Position numbers and translations under genes: made by a program. From positions 1-37,643 of the forward strand of contig JAUYTB010000037.1 of assembly GCA_030695305.1 (NCBI GenBank): a DNA stretch of 37,643 bases, written 5' to 3'. Positions 23,949 through 33,969 of the stretch are shown here, one piece after another. The notes beneath the pieces are model-generated. The model was given only the letters and a program-made list of their open reading frames with translations, was not told where the DNA came from and ran no database searches. This DNA comes from Bacteroidales bacterium (GTDB taxonomy: Bacteria; Bacteroidota; Bacteroidia; Bacteroidales; UBA932). Position 1 is the first letter of the stretch; each line of letters opens with the position of its first letter.

Positions 23949-25289
23949 ATGTTAAAGAAGATCCTTAAAATTGGCAGGGAGAAAAACATGCTTTCACTGA
24001 CTACCAGTTTGGTTTCAGCAATATTTGGATTGGCAGGTTTTATGCTTCTGACCAGGAGCCTTGATATAGACATTTTTGGTGACTGGGTTCTCTTTGTTAC
24101 TCTTGCATCATTCCTGGATATGTTACGCTTTGGGCTTACAAGTACTGCGCTTGTAAGATTTGCATCTACAGACAATATTAGTGAGAGGGAGTCATATCTT
24201 GGAGCAAGCTACAAGATAGGACTATATGCTGTGGGTGTAATATCGTTTTTATTATGGAGCGGGTTTCTTATAATGTCAAGTTCGGATATTAATATAACAG
24301 GAGGATACAGACTTTTTGCTATCTGGTATCCTCTCCTCTCGTTGTTAAATCTTTCGTGGAATAATTCAATCTCATATCTTCAGGCCCACCAGGATTTTAA
24401 ACGTATACTATATATACGCCTTTTCTCTGTCCTTCCGTTCTTCTTATTTCTTTTGTTAAATTTTATTTGGCTAAAACTTGGGATAAAGGAGATTCTTTAT
24501 GCTTTTCTTATATCAAATCTATTACCGAGCATATTTGTCTTTGTAAAACACTGGGATGGTTTGAGCCATATTAAAAAGGCGACAAAAGAGAGTATAGACA
24601 AGATGCTCAATTTTGGAAAGTTCTCAATGGGTACCTTAATCGGAAGTAGCCTTTTAAGAAGTGCCGATACAATAATTATTGGGATGAGCCCAATTTTAGG
24701 ATCTGTTGGTGTCGCACTATATGCAATACCTTTGAAGTTGATAGACCTTCTTGCTATTCCATTGAGGAGTTTTAGTATAACTGCATATCCAAAGATGTCC
24801 AAGAAGAGCATTGATGGTGATATAGAAGGATTTAAAAAAATATTCTATACTTATAGCGGAGCCATTACACTTCTTTTTATCCCTTTAGCGATTTTTTGTT
24901 ATTTTTTTGCAGAGCAGTTGATTATAATATTAGGCGGAAGCGGGTACTCGGATAATATGACAACTCTTATAAATGTGTTCAGAATATTTGTTGTTTACTC
25001 TATTTTGCTGCCGGCTGACAGGTTTACCGGAGTAGCTCTGGATAGCATTAACAGACCGAAGTTTAATTTTTATAAGGTATTGGTAATGGCCTCTGCTAAT
25101 GTTATTGGAGATTTAATCGCAGTCTTTTGGATTGGATCGCTTGAATCTGTTGCAATTGTTACCGTATTATTCACAATTATTGGAATTATTCTTGGTTATA
25201 TTTACCTAAATAAATTTGTACCGGTTAAAGTAAGTAATATCTTTTATGAGGGTGTCAATTTCTTTAAAAACATAAGGCAATATATATAG
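23949..25289 (+). CDS. Oligosaccharide flippase (Wzx-like)
   Basis: Multi-TM; TSLVSAIFGLAGFMLLTRSLDIDIFGDWVLFVTLASFLDMLRFGL; FGKFSMGTLIGSSLLRSADTIIIG; typical polysaccharide-biosynthesis flippase. Confidence 0.88.
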   Translation: MLKKILKIGREKNMLSLTTSLVSAIFGLAGFMLLTRSLDIDIFGDWVLFVTLASFLDMLRFGLTSTALVRFASTDNISERESYLGASYKIGLYAVGVISFLLWSGFLIMSSSDINITGGYRLFAIWYPLLSLLNLSWNNSISYLQAHQDFKRILYIRLFSVLPFFLFLLLNFIWLKLGIKEILYAFLISNLLPSIFVFVKHWDGLSHIKKATKESIDKMLNFGKFSMGTLIGSSLLRSADTIIIGMSPILGSVGVALYAIPLKLIDLLAIPLRSFSITAYPKMSKKSIDGDIEGFKKIFYTYSGAITLLFIPLAIFCYFFAEQLIIILGGSGYSDNMTTLINVFRIFVVYSILLPADRFTGVALDSINRPKFNFYKVLVMASANVIGDLIAVFWIGSLESVAIVTVLFTIIGIILGYIYLNKFVPVKVSNIFYEGVNFFKNIRQYI

Positions 25290-25297
25290 GATGAAAT

Positions 25298-26761
25298 ATG
25301 AGAGGTCTCTTTGAAAGCAGAACCGGTGCGGATGTGTTTACAAGACCATTGGCCATCGTGTCGTTAATAATTGCGACTCTTCTTTTGGGCTATTTAATAG
25401 CAAAGGGTGGAATTGTTATCGGTGTGGCAATTCTTGCATTAATCCCCTTTTCAATTTATATATATCTTATATTTGACAATCCAAGGGCTGGTATTATTGG
25501 TCTCTTCATCTTTAATTTTTTTGCGCTTGGAGCCGGTAGATACATCCCGGGAGTTCCATTAGGATTGGGTGTTGATGCACATCTGATTATTATATACCTC
25601 TCTCTGTTTGCCAAATCATTTTCCGGGGAGGTTTCATGGGATAATGCAAAGAGAGAAATCGTGTTGCTTGCCGCAATATGGTACTTATATGCCATTTTTC
25701 AGTTAGTCAATCCAGAAGCAGTTAGCAGGGCTGCATGGTTCTATGCAATGAGAGGAGTCTCTTTGTATATGCTATTAACTATTCCACTTGTTTTTATTAT
25801 TTTTAATAAGAGGCGAGATCTCTCCCTGTTTTTTCTCATTTGGGGGATATTGTCATTGCTTGGGACATTAAAGGGGGTGATGCAAAAATTTATCGGTCCG
25901 GATCCCTGGGAACAAGCTTGGCTTAATGCCGGAGGAGAGCTTACACACATTCTATTTGGTAAATTGAGAGTATTCTCTTTTTTCTCAGATGCGGGTCAGT
26001 TTGGAGGGGCACAGGGTCATGCAGGAATTGTGTTCCTGATACTGGCTTACCATGAAAAACGATCACGAATGTTGAGACTTTTCTATGGATTTGTGGCAAT
26101 TTTGGCTATTTATGGTATGATGATATCGGGAACCCGAGGATCTATTGCTGTGCCATTAGCGGGATTGGTTCTTTATATAGTTCTTCAAAAAAATATAAAA
26201 GCAATTGTTGCTGGCGGAGTCATTGGAGTTGCTGTTCTATATTTCTTTATGTTTACATCCATAGGTCAGGGGAACTATACAATAAATCGGATGAGATCTG
26301 CCTTTAACCCTCAGGATGCATCATTAATGGTTAGGGTAGAGAATCAGCGGCGCCTTAAGTCCTATATGGCATCCCGCCCTTTTGGGGGAGGGATAGGTTC
26401 TGCAGGTAATTGGGGAATGAGATTCTCTCCAAATACTTTTTTAGCTCAAACACCTACTGACAGCTGGTATGTAATGATATGGGCAGAACAGGGTATTGTC
26501 GGCCTGATACTGCACCTCTTTATCCTTTTTTATATTGTAATCAAGAGCTCTTATATAATAATGTTCAAGATAAGAGATGCTGATATTAATGCAAAAATGT
26601 CAGCCCTTGTTGCCGGCCTATTCGGTGTAATGGTAGCATCTTATGCAAATGGGGTATTGGGGCAGATGCCAACAGGTATAATAATTTATATGAGTATGGC
26701 TTTTCTCTTTCTGTCAAAAGAGATGGATAATCAATCATCTGATAAGCTCCTCACATCTTAG
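25298..26761 (+). CDS. O-antigen ligase/polymerase (Wzy/WaaL-like) membrane protein
   Basis: Many TM segments; FVAILAIYGMMISGTRGSIAVPLAGLVLYIVLQ and TDSWYVMIWAEQGIVGLILHLFIL, typical of Wzy_C/O-antigen ligase proteins. Confidence 0.85.
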   Translation: MRGLFESRTGADVFTRPLAIVSLIIATLLLGYLIAKGGIVIGVAILALIPFSIYIYLIFDNPRAGIIGLFIFNFFALGAGRYIPGVPLGLGVDAHLIIIYLSLFAKSFSGEVSWDNAKREIVLLAAIWYLYAIFQLVNPEAVSRAAWFYAMRGVSLYMLLTIPLVFIIFNKRRDLSLFFLIWGILSLLGTLKGVMQKFIGPDPWEQAWLNAGGELTHILFGKLRVFSFFSDAGQFGGAQGHAGIVFLILAYHEKRSRMLRLFYGFVAILAIYGMMISGTRGSIAVPLAGLVLYIVLQKNIKAIVAGGVIGVAVLYFFMFTSIGQGNYTINRMRSAFNPQDASLMVRVENQRRLKSYMASRPFGGGIGSAGNWGMRFSPNTFLAQTPTDSWYVMIWAEQGIVGLILHLFILFYIVIKSSYIIMFKIRDADINAKMSALVAGLFGVMVASYANGVLGQMPTGIIIYMSMAFLFLSKEMDNQSSDKLLTS

Positions 26762-26769
26762 AGATAGAG

Positions 26770-27939
26770 TCAACCCCTCTTCGCTCTTTCCCAATTAACA
26801 CTTTGATTTTTTGCAAGATATCGGAAAAATCCCCGGTAAACCGCATAATTCATTATTAAAAAATAGTATGGAACAAAAAGAGCTTTGATTTTAATTTTCC
26901 TGCTTTGTAAGATCCATCCGGCACAAGCCATTAAGTAGAAAATTATCTGACCTGCCAATGATATTTGATATATAACTCCGTTTTCTATAATGATTATGTT
27001 GTAAACCAGTATAAAGGGGAGCAATAAAGGAGCAATTGTCCAACGGAGAACCCTATGTGATATGTATTGAAAAGAGAGAGTTCTGTACTTGAATATATTT
27101 AGAAGTGGTCTGAGACGGACAATAGATTGTATACCTCCGGCAGCTATCCGTATTTTTCTTTTCAACTCCTCTTTAATGTTTTCTGACGGAGATTCAATAG
27201 CGTATGCATCCGGGTTATAATCAATTTTATAACCCTTCATAGCCACTCTTAAGGATATAATAAAATCATCCAGAAGAGTGTCGGGTTCTACCTCTTGAAA
27301 CAACTCACTCCTTATTGCAAACAACTCTCCTGCAGCTCCAACGGCTGTATTTAACTCTGCATCCCATCTCTTTAAAGCAGACTCATATTTCCAGTATATA
27401 CCCTCCCCGGCTCCTGCTGCTCTATCCTCTTCGCTATTAAATATTCTCTTTTCTCCTGATACACACCCTGTTTTAGGATCTCTGAATAGTTCGGCAATTA
27501 CCCTTACGGATCTCTCTCCCAACATGGTATTTGCATCTGAAAAGATCACAATGGGAGTCTTAACGAACTTCATACCTCTGTTCATTGCGGCTATCTTTCC
27601 TCTCCTTTGGTCGAGGTGTAAAACAGTAATATCCGGGTAATTAGCAAGAAGATCAGGCGTTCCATCATCTGAACCGTCTGTAACCCATAGTTGATGTAGC
27701 TTCTCTCTGGGATAGTCCAGCAATTGAGAATTCTCCACCTTTTGCCTTACATAATCCCGTTCATTGTAAGCTGCAATCATGAGAGTTATATCCGGTTCGA
27801 AAAGATCCTCCGTTGGTTTTTTTGTCGGCGTAAAAAGTCGCTTTACTCTGACCAGGGCATAAAGAACAATCCCATATCCCAAATAAGTATAAAAAACAAT
27901 AAAAATTGCAGTAAGAAAAATGATCTCTGATGTTTCCAT
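26770..27939 (-). CDS. Glycosyltransferase family 2 (membrane-anchored)
   Basis: DITLMIAAYNERDYVRQKVENSQLLDYPREKLHQLWVTDGSDDGTPDLL...SDANTMLGE...C-terminal TMs. Confidence 0.9.
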   Translation of the reverse strand: METSEIIFLTAIFIVFYTYLGYGIVLYALVRVKRLFTPTKKPTEDLFEPDITLMIAAYNERDYVRQKVENSQLLDYPREKLHQLWVTDGSDDGTPDLLANYPDITVLHLDQRRGKIAAMNRGMKFVKTPIVIFSDANTMLGERSVRVIAELFRDPKTGCVSGEKRIFNSEEDRAAGAGEGIYWKYESALKRWDAELNTAVGAAGELFAIRSELFQEVEPDTLLDDFIISLRVAMKGYKIDYNPDAYAIESPSENIKEELKRKIRIAAGGIQSIVRLRPLLNIFKYRTLSFQYISHRVLRWTIAPLLLPFILVYNIIIIENGVIYQISLAGQIIFYLMACAGWILQSRKIKIKALFVPYYFLIMNYAVYRGFFRYLAKNQSVNWERAKRG

Positions 27940-27948
27940 ATTTAATGC

Positions 27949-28581
27949 TTATAAGTCTTTCTTGTTATTACTCTTTTCCCATTTCCCTGTCTCGGGATTA
28001 TATTGTTTAATTACTCTGGCAGGATTTCCCACAGCAACACTAAATGGAGGGATGTCCTTTGTAACAACACTTCCGGCTCCTATCTGGGATCTTTTGCCTA
28101 CCCGAATGCCGGCAAGAACAACAGAATTTGCGCCTATATGTGCCTCATCTTCAATTATCACAGGGCGTATATCCAGTGGCTGAATACTTGAATTCTTTGA
28201 TGCATCAGAGAACCCGTGATTAAACCCGGCCACAAAAACATGCTGACCTAATCCGGAGCCGTTGCCCATAGTTATTGGACCAATAACTACAGAGCCAATC
28301 CCGATTCTTACCCTGTCTCCAAGAATAACATCCCCGGATCCGTTATTAACAGTACAGAAGTCCTCAATTGTTGTTAATCTGCCTATCTCAAATCTGTTCC
28401 AGGGAAAGACATCTATTCGTGAACGGCGTCTGATTTTGGACTCTTTTCCTCGTTTGTGGACAAAAGGATTTACAAACAATCGTACCCATAAACGAGGTCT
28501 TGGATTCCTGCGGGGTCTTAACAAAAGCAGAATAAAATCCTTTACTTTAGGATTGGATTTTAATTTAGACAATATACTCAT
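27949..28581 (-). CDS. Acyltransferase, left-handed beta-helix (hexapeptide) type
   Basis: ILGDRVRIGIGSVVIGPITMGNGSGLGQHVFVAGFNHGF...VIIEDEAHIGANSVVLAGIRVGKRSQIGAGSVVTKDIPPFSVAVGNPARVIKQ. Confidence 0.92.
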   Translation of the reverse strand: MSILSKLKSNPKVKDFILLLLRPRRNPRPRLWVRLFVNPFVHKRGKESKIRRRSRIDVFPWNRFEIGRLTTIEDFCTVNNGSGDVILGDRVRIGIGSVVIGPITMGNGSGLGQHVFVAGFNHGFSDASKNSSIQPLDIRPVIIEDEAHIGANSVVLAGIRVGKRSQIGAGSVVTKDIPPFSVAVGNPARVIKQYNPETGKWEKSNNKKDL

Positions 28582-28628
28582 TATTATACTCTTTTATTCT
28601 ACAAAACATTTTAAAACAGATATATTTA

Positions 28629-29843
28629 TCATAGAGATATCTCTTTTTCCTTTGCAACTTCTAAAGCATGTTTGTATATTAGGGCTACATTATTCTCCCA
28701 TGTATGACTTGTTCCAAACAATCTTCTTGCACTCTCCATCTCTTTGGTGTTATTGATAAGGGCAGCATCTGCCAGTTCAAGATATTCATCTTTACTCTTT
28801 CCTAGGTAAGTGTAATCTTTGAAATACTCCATAGCTTTGGTATAGGTTGCAAGTACAGGTTTACCCATTGTAAGGTACTCGTCAATCTTCCTTGGGTAAT
28901 TCCCCATTGTAGCATCGTTGATCAGCTGAGGATTAAATGCAATATCAAACCCTTTTATATAAGAGGGAAGCTTTGACTCCTCTTTGCTTCCCAAAAAGAG
29001 TACGTTGCTCATCTGGTGGAGGGAGCATTTCTTAAAGGTTTCATCTTCGGGACCCACCAGAACTATGCTCCAAGATGGTCGCTCTGCAGCTATATATTTA
29101 ATAAGCTCGATGTCCAATCGTCTTGATGAGAGGAACCCTACATATCCGATGATTGGCCCGGGTATCTCTTTTAAATCGGATGCTACTTCGATCTCTCTCT
29201 CCAGGTCATTGAAGAGAGAGGTGTCACAACCCTGTCCTACCATGTAGGAGTGCTTGTTGTATTTTGCTCCGTATTCTGCGTAAAGGGAGGAGTTATTTAC
29301 TACAAGATCTGCTTTTGATATTAGTTTTGGCTCAATCCTCACTCCATGCCTCTTCCAGTATGGATTCTTAATAAGGTAATCCCTCATGTAATAAATATAT
29401 AGCGAGGGTTTTAAAAGCTCTTTGAGGTAAAGACCCAGAAACATGGAGCTGTCATTAAAGAGTATATACTCTTTAAAATCAAGAATATCAATTGCTTTTT
29501 GAATATCACTGGCAAATCTTCGTGAATTTCTGTAGTTTAGAATATCGAATAACTTTGTTGAAGATATCCAGTTTATGGATTCAATAATTTTACCTGGATA
29601 CAGGTTCCATAGTTGGGGCTCAACCTCGATAAGATTGGGCTCTTTCCCCTGCTTTATCCTTAAGCGTCTCTTTATTTTTTCGGTATTTCTCTCTTTAAAT
29701 CTGGAAAAGCGATCTATAGGAGAGTTAACATAAAGAACTCTGTTATTCCTGGCAAATTCGGTCGCAAGATTTTTACAGTTACTGCCAATTTCAATATCCC
29801 ATGGCTGTATTCCTACAATAACAATATTTTTACCATTAATCAT
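28629..29843 (-). CDS. Glycosyltransferase (GT-B type)
   Basis: GPIIGYVGFLSSRRLDIELIKYIAAERPSWSIVLVGPEDE...LFLGSKEESKLPSYIKGFDIAFNPQ...YLTMGKPVLATYTKAMEYF. Confidence 0.88.
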   Translation of the reverse strand: MINGKNIVIVGIQPWDIEIGSNCKNLATEFARNNRVLYVNSPIDRFSRFKERNTEKIKRRLRIKQGKEPNLIEVEPQLWNLYPGKIIESINWISSTKLFDILNYRNSRRFASDIQKAIDILDFKEYILFNDSSMFLGLYLKELLKPSLYIYYMRDYLIKNPYWKRHGVRIEPKLISKADLVVNNSSLYAEYGAKYNKHSYMVGQGCDTSLFNDLEREIEVASDLKEIPGPIIGYVGFLSSRRLDIELIKYIAAERPSWSIVLVGPEDETFKKCSLHQMSNVLFLGSKEESKLPSYIKGFDIAFNPQLINDATMGNYPRKIDEYLTMGKPVLATYTKAMEYFKDYTYLGKSKDEYLELADAALINNTKEMESARRLFGTSHTWENNVALIYKHALEVAKEKEISL

Positions 29844-31015
29844 TTGTCTGTTTTTTTAGATAGTTCCTTATATAAATCAAGATAACCATATGCCATTTGT
29901 TTCCATGAGAATTTTTTTGCTTGTTCGACCCCTTTTTCACACAGTTGGTCACGATAATCTCCCTCTTGTAAGATCTTTCTCATTGCATGCATAATCTCTT
30001 CCGGTTTGTAAGGATCAACAATCATGGCCGCATCTCCGGCTATCTCCGGCATTGATGAAGTATTGGAGGTTATTACAGGGACACCACATGCCATACCTTC
30101 TAAAATAGGGATTCCGAAGCTCTCTCTTAGTGATGGGTAGAGAAAGATTTTGCACTGATTTATTATTGATGGCATATCTATATTGGGGACATATCCGGTG
30201 AGACAGATATCCTCCCTTATTTCGGGGTGCCCGATATCCGCGAGAAGTCTCTTTAATGCCTCCTCGTCGTAGTCAAGCATAACAAGTTTGTACTTTACAG
30301 TGCTGGAAGAGTTGAATATCGCAAATGCTTTGAGCACATTTGGTGTGTTTTTTTTTGGATCGGTATTGCCCAGAAAAAAGAGGAAATTGTCCGGAAGATT
30401 GTATCTCTTTTTTGCGGCCTCTAAGAGAGAAGTGTCGGAGATCTTGCGAAAATGGTCTCCAACTCCGTTGTAGATAGCTGTGAGATTATCACCAAGACCC
30501 ATAAAGCTTTTGATTCGCTCCTTTTCAAACTTAGAAACAGTTACAACCCGTAGACTTTTTCTTACTACCGGAGGTACAATAAATCGCCTGTATAGATTCC
30601 CAAATTTCTGATACCAGGTGCCGCTCTTCTTAAAAACTGAGTTACTCTCCAGATATATGATGTCGTGTAGCGTTATAACAAGAGGCACCTTGCAAAAGAG
30701 AGGAGCGGTGTTACTCGTGCAATGCAGTATGTCACATTTGTGTTTTTTTGCGGCACGTGGCAGGGCAATCTGCTCCCAGGTAGGATAGGGACCGCCTTTT
30801 AACTCGATAATCCTGAAATTGGGGGTCTCGCGTAAACAATCCCTGTCTGTGTCCGGCTTGACAAAAACAAAGTACTCGTTTTCTTTGTCAATAATTTGCA
30901 GGTTTTTGATAAGCTCAAGAGCCACCATATCCATACCATGTTTTTTCTTGCGGAATATCCTTTGCGCCTCTATACCTATTATCATCAGTTGTATTGGGTT
31001 TTTAATTCGTTTCAA
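29840..31015 (-). CDS. Glycosyltransferase family 4
   Basis: LVITLHDIIYLE, FFLGNTDPKKNTPNVLKAF, FLYPSLRESFGIPILEGMACGVPVITSNTSSMPEIAGDAAMIVDP; overlaps the next gene by 4 nt. Confidence 0.93.
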   Translation of the reverse strand: MKRIKNPIQLMIIGIEAQRIFRKKKHGMDMVALELIKNLQIIDKENEYFVFVKPDTDRDCLRETPNFRIIELKGGPYPTWEQIALPRAAKKHKCDILHCTSNTAPLFCKVPLVITLHDIIYLESNSVFKKSGTWYQKFGNLYRRFIVPPVVRKSLRVVTVSKFEKERIKSFMGLGDNLTAIYNGVGDHFRKISDTSLLEAAKKRYNLPDNFLFFLGNTDPKKNTPNVLKAFAIFNSSSTVKYKLVMLDYDEEALKRLLADIGHPEIREDICLTGYVPNIDMPSIINQCKIFLYPSLRESFGIPILEGMACGVPVITSNTSSMPEIAGDAAMIVDPYKPEEIMHAMRKILQEGDYRDQLCEKGVEQAKKFSWKQMAYGYLDLYKELSKKTDK

Positions 31016-32226
31016 ATTTTGTTAATTGTCCCGTGCTGAGTATGAATGAATTTTTTGTTTGCGCCTTTAAGTTTGAAAAGGGAGAAAAACATTAGAAAAA
31101 AGACCTTGGGTAAAGTTTTTATTGACTTAAGCGTCTCTTTTGTATAAAATTTTGCGGGAATACTAAAGATAAATGCAGTGATGACCATGATTAACAAGAG
31201 AATCCAGCAGAATGAGGTGTAGATAAGAACTCCGGAGCTTCCCAAAAGATACTCCACGGAGCCATAAATAAGGGTAATAATAACAACTAACCCGATAAGC
31301 AGAACTCTTGGGGGCGAAATAAACTGGTAAACTTTATCAAAGTAATCCAGATTTCCTTTGATAAAAAGATGATATATGCCGGAAAATAGATTTCTCCGAA
31401 AATAGATTAATTGAGCAGAAAGCCACCTCTTTCTCTGATTTGCAAAGACATCGGCTTTTTGTACTTTTTCGTCATAAACCAAAGCATCGTTTAGATACTC
31501 GATTTTGACCCTGTTTTTTAATAGTTTTAATTCCAACTCCTTATCAAAACCTCCAACCGCATCAATAACAGCCATGGAGCTTTTAAAGAAGGCATACTCA
31601 AATGCCATTCCCGAGCCAATCAGAGCAGAGGATAATCCAAGGTTACGGTGTCCCTTTCTAAAGATGTTATTGTTAATCTCCTCGCTGATTGCGTCTAAAA
31701 CAGCAAAAGAGGTGTTTTGATTTTTTGCAACCCTGTGTCCCTGCACTGCAATAAATCCATTATCAAAAGCCTGGTTCATCTTTTTTAAAAAATCCGGGGC
31801 CATTATATTGTCTGCATCCAGTACCAGAGCAATATCATAACCCTCATCAATTATCTCCATCGCTTTGTTGAGAGCTTTAGATTTGGTGCTTTTTTCAAAT
31901 GAAACCTCTATAAGTTTGATTGGTAGTTGCTTTAGTTTTTCCAGAGTCTCTGCCATAAAAGAGTCGGCAATAATAATAATATCAAATTTATCCTTTGGAT
32001 ACTCTTGTTTTAGTGCCTCACAGGCAACCTCAAAGATTACATTATCCTCCTTGTATCCGGGAACCAAAACGGCAAACTTCCTGTCTATTCCGCTAAGGTT
32101 ATTACTACTTCGCTTTTTGGGAAAGACTCCGGCTACAGCAAACAGAAGAGCATATAATGCAGCAAATCCCAGATAGATAAACGCGATAGACTCAAGAATA
32201 TTGACAATAAGGGTTAAGATTTTCAT
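31012..32226 (-). CDS. Glycosyltransferase family 2 (processive/BcsA-like, membrane)
   Basis: FAVLVPGYKEDNVIFEVACEALKQEYPKDKFDIIIIADS...ALVLDADNIMAPDF...QRKRWLSAQ (QxxRW). Confidence 0.92.
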   Translation of the reverse strand: MKILTLIVNILESIAFIYLGFAALYALLFAVAGVFPKKRSSNNLSGIDRKFAVLVPGYKEDNVIFEVACEALKQEYPKDKFDIIIIADSFMAETLEKLKQLPIKLIEVSFEKSTKSKALNKAMEIIDEGYDIALVLDADNIMAPDFLKKMNQAFDNGFIAVQGHRVAKNQNTSFAVLDAISEEINNNIFRKGHRNLGLSSALIGSGMAFEYAFFKSSMAVIDAVGGFDKELELKLLKNRVKIEYLNDALVYDEKVQKADVFANQRKRWLSAQLIYFRRNLFSGIYHLFIKGNLDYFDKVYQFISPPRVLLIGLVVIITLIYGSVEYLLGSSGVLIYTSFCWILLLIMVITAFIFSIPAKFYTKETLKSIKTLPKVFFLMFFSLFKLKGANKKFIHTQHGTINKI

Positions 32227-32230
32227 TGAG

Positions 32231-33142
32231 TTATAGTTTTGGGTTTGATTGAATACCTTTATAGTGAGTAATATTCCATAGATATGCCCTCCAATATGCT
32301 AGCATATTTTTAAACTTTCTCTGTAAAATAAGTGTTAGAGTATTCTTAGGGAGTGAGAAAAAAACCTGAAAGAGTAAACTTATAAATAGATGATAACCAC
32401 TAACATTTCTGCGTGTATAAATTATTCTACCTCTTGTTAAATAGTATGTCCGGAGAGGGCTCTCTTTTCCTGTTGATACGGACTCTTTATGGAGAATAAA
32501 AGATGCCGGCTGATAGTAGAGTTTGTATCCGGCTTTTTTTGCAATCTCTGCCCAGTCGTGCTCCTCATAATATAGAAAATAGACCTCTGTCATCAGCCCG
32601 ATTTGCTCAATAACTCTGCGGGGAATCATCATTGCTGCACCATGAATTGAGTCTGTCTCACAAAGGTTGTTGTATTCCGGTCCATCGGGTTGATGGTAGC
32701 CAATTCCCCTGTTTCTTATTGTATAGGGGTTCATTCGGGTAAAACCCGCATACTGAATAATTGATGGATCCCAGTAAAATTTAATTTTTGGACTTACCAT
32801 CCCGATTGACGAGTCCCCCTCAAGGAGCTCAACAAGAGGCTCTAAAAAACCGGAAGGTACCTCGGTATCGTTGTTGATGAGCATAATATACTCTCCTTTG
32901 GAGGCCTTAATCCCAACATTGTTTCCTCCTGCAAAGCCTAGGTTCTCTTCTGTTTTGATAAGTGTAATCTCCGGGAAGCTCTCTTTTAAAACATCCGGAT
33001 TGTCATTGGGAGAGCAGTTATCCACTACAATGATTTCGTATAGCGGATATGTTATTGCTCGTAAAGAGTTGAGCAAAGAGGAAGTAACTGCGCTTTGGTT
33101 ATAGTTTACAGTTATAATTGAGACAAGTGGATGCCTGTTCAT
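32231..33142 (-). CDS. Glycosyltransferase family 2 (rhamnosyltransferase-like)
   Basis: HPLVSIITVNYNQSAVTSSLLNSLRAITYPLYEIIVVDNCSPND...NLGFAGGNNVGIKASKGEYIMLINNDTEVP...DSIHGAAMMIPRRVIEQIG. Start at MNRHPLVS (33142) or the track's 33193. Confidence 0.92.
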   Translation of the reverse strand: MNRHPLVSIITVNYNQSAVTSSLLNSLRAITYPLYEIIVVDNCSPNDNPDVLKESFPEITLIKTEENLGFAGGNNVGIKASKGEYIMLINNDTEVPSGFLEPLVELLEGDSSIGMVSPKIKFYWDPSIIQYAGFTRMNPYTIRNRGIGYHQPDGPEYNNLCETDSIHGAAMMIPRRVIEQIGLMTEVYFLYYEEHDWAEIAKKAGYKLYYQPASFILHKESVSTGKESPLRTYYLTRGRIIYTRRNVSGYHLFISLLFQVFFSLPKNTLTLILQRKFKNMLAYWRAYLWNITHYKGIQSNPKL

Positions 33143-33297
33143 AGAGGTTAAGTTTGGGTGTTCTTTTGAGGTTTTTCGACTATTAAGGTACAAAAGATTT
33201 TTATCATATTATGAAATATTTGCTACCCTATTGTATATGTTGATTATAGTATAGATATTTGCATAATTAATAAATGTATTAAATAATAATATTAAAT

Positions 33298-33942
33298 ATG
33301 GCTAATAAACGGATAATTCGGGAAAAGAGCGACAACGTAGAGCAGATGATTCTAAACATTGCCGAAGATATTTTTCTTGAAAAGGGGTATGCAATGACAT
33401 CTACCACCGAAATTGCAAAACGGGTTGGATGTAATCAGGCCCTGATTCACTACTATTTTAGGACAAAAGAGCGATTGTTCGAAAAGTTGTTTGAGAAGAA
33501 ATTTCTAAGCTTCGTATCGGCTGTTTTTATATCAAAAGAGAGCTCCTCTTCATTTAAGGATATAGTAAGAGGTATAATTATGAAGCATCTGGAAATTATA
33601 TCAGAAAACCCGAGATTACCATTTTTGATTATAAATGAGATGACCACAAATCCGGTTAGGTTTCACTCAATTGCAGAAAAGATAAAGGAGACGGTTGGAA
33701 CATTGCTAATGGGACTGGATAGTGAGATTAAAACTGAGATTTCAGCAGGACGGATACGTGAGATTACTGCCTTCGATCTCTTTCTTAATATTTTATCCCT
33801 TAATATTTTCATGTTTGTTGCACAACCATTGATTTCGCATGTGAAAGGTTTTACCTATGCGGAGTTCATGAAATTTGCAAAAAACAGAGGAGAGGAGGTG
33901 TTTTGTACCGTATGGGGTGGCATAGCATTAACTGATAAATAG
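33298..33942 (+). CDS. TetR/AcrR-family transcriptional regulator
   Basis: ILNIAEDIFLEKGYAMTSTTEIAKRVGCNQALIHYYFRTKERLFEKLFEKKF. Confidence 0.95.
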   Translation: MANKRIIREKSDNVEQMILNIAEDIFLEKGYAMTSTTEIAKRVGCNQALIHYYFRTKERLFEKLFEKKFLSFVSAVFISKESSSSFKDIVRGIIMKHLEIISENPRLPFLIINEMTTNPVRFHSIAEKIKETVGTLLMGLDSEIKTEISAGRIREITAFDLFLNILSLNIFMFVAQPLISHVKGFTYAEFMKFAKNRGEEVFCTVWGGIALTDK

Positions 33943-33969
33943 AGATTAAATAATTGAAATAGGGTTGAT

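Noticed and set aside
28262-28756. 164-aa + strand ORF
   Set aside because: Antisense to the well-supported hexapeptide acyltransferase and GT genes; no domain features.
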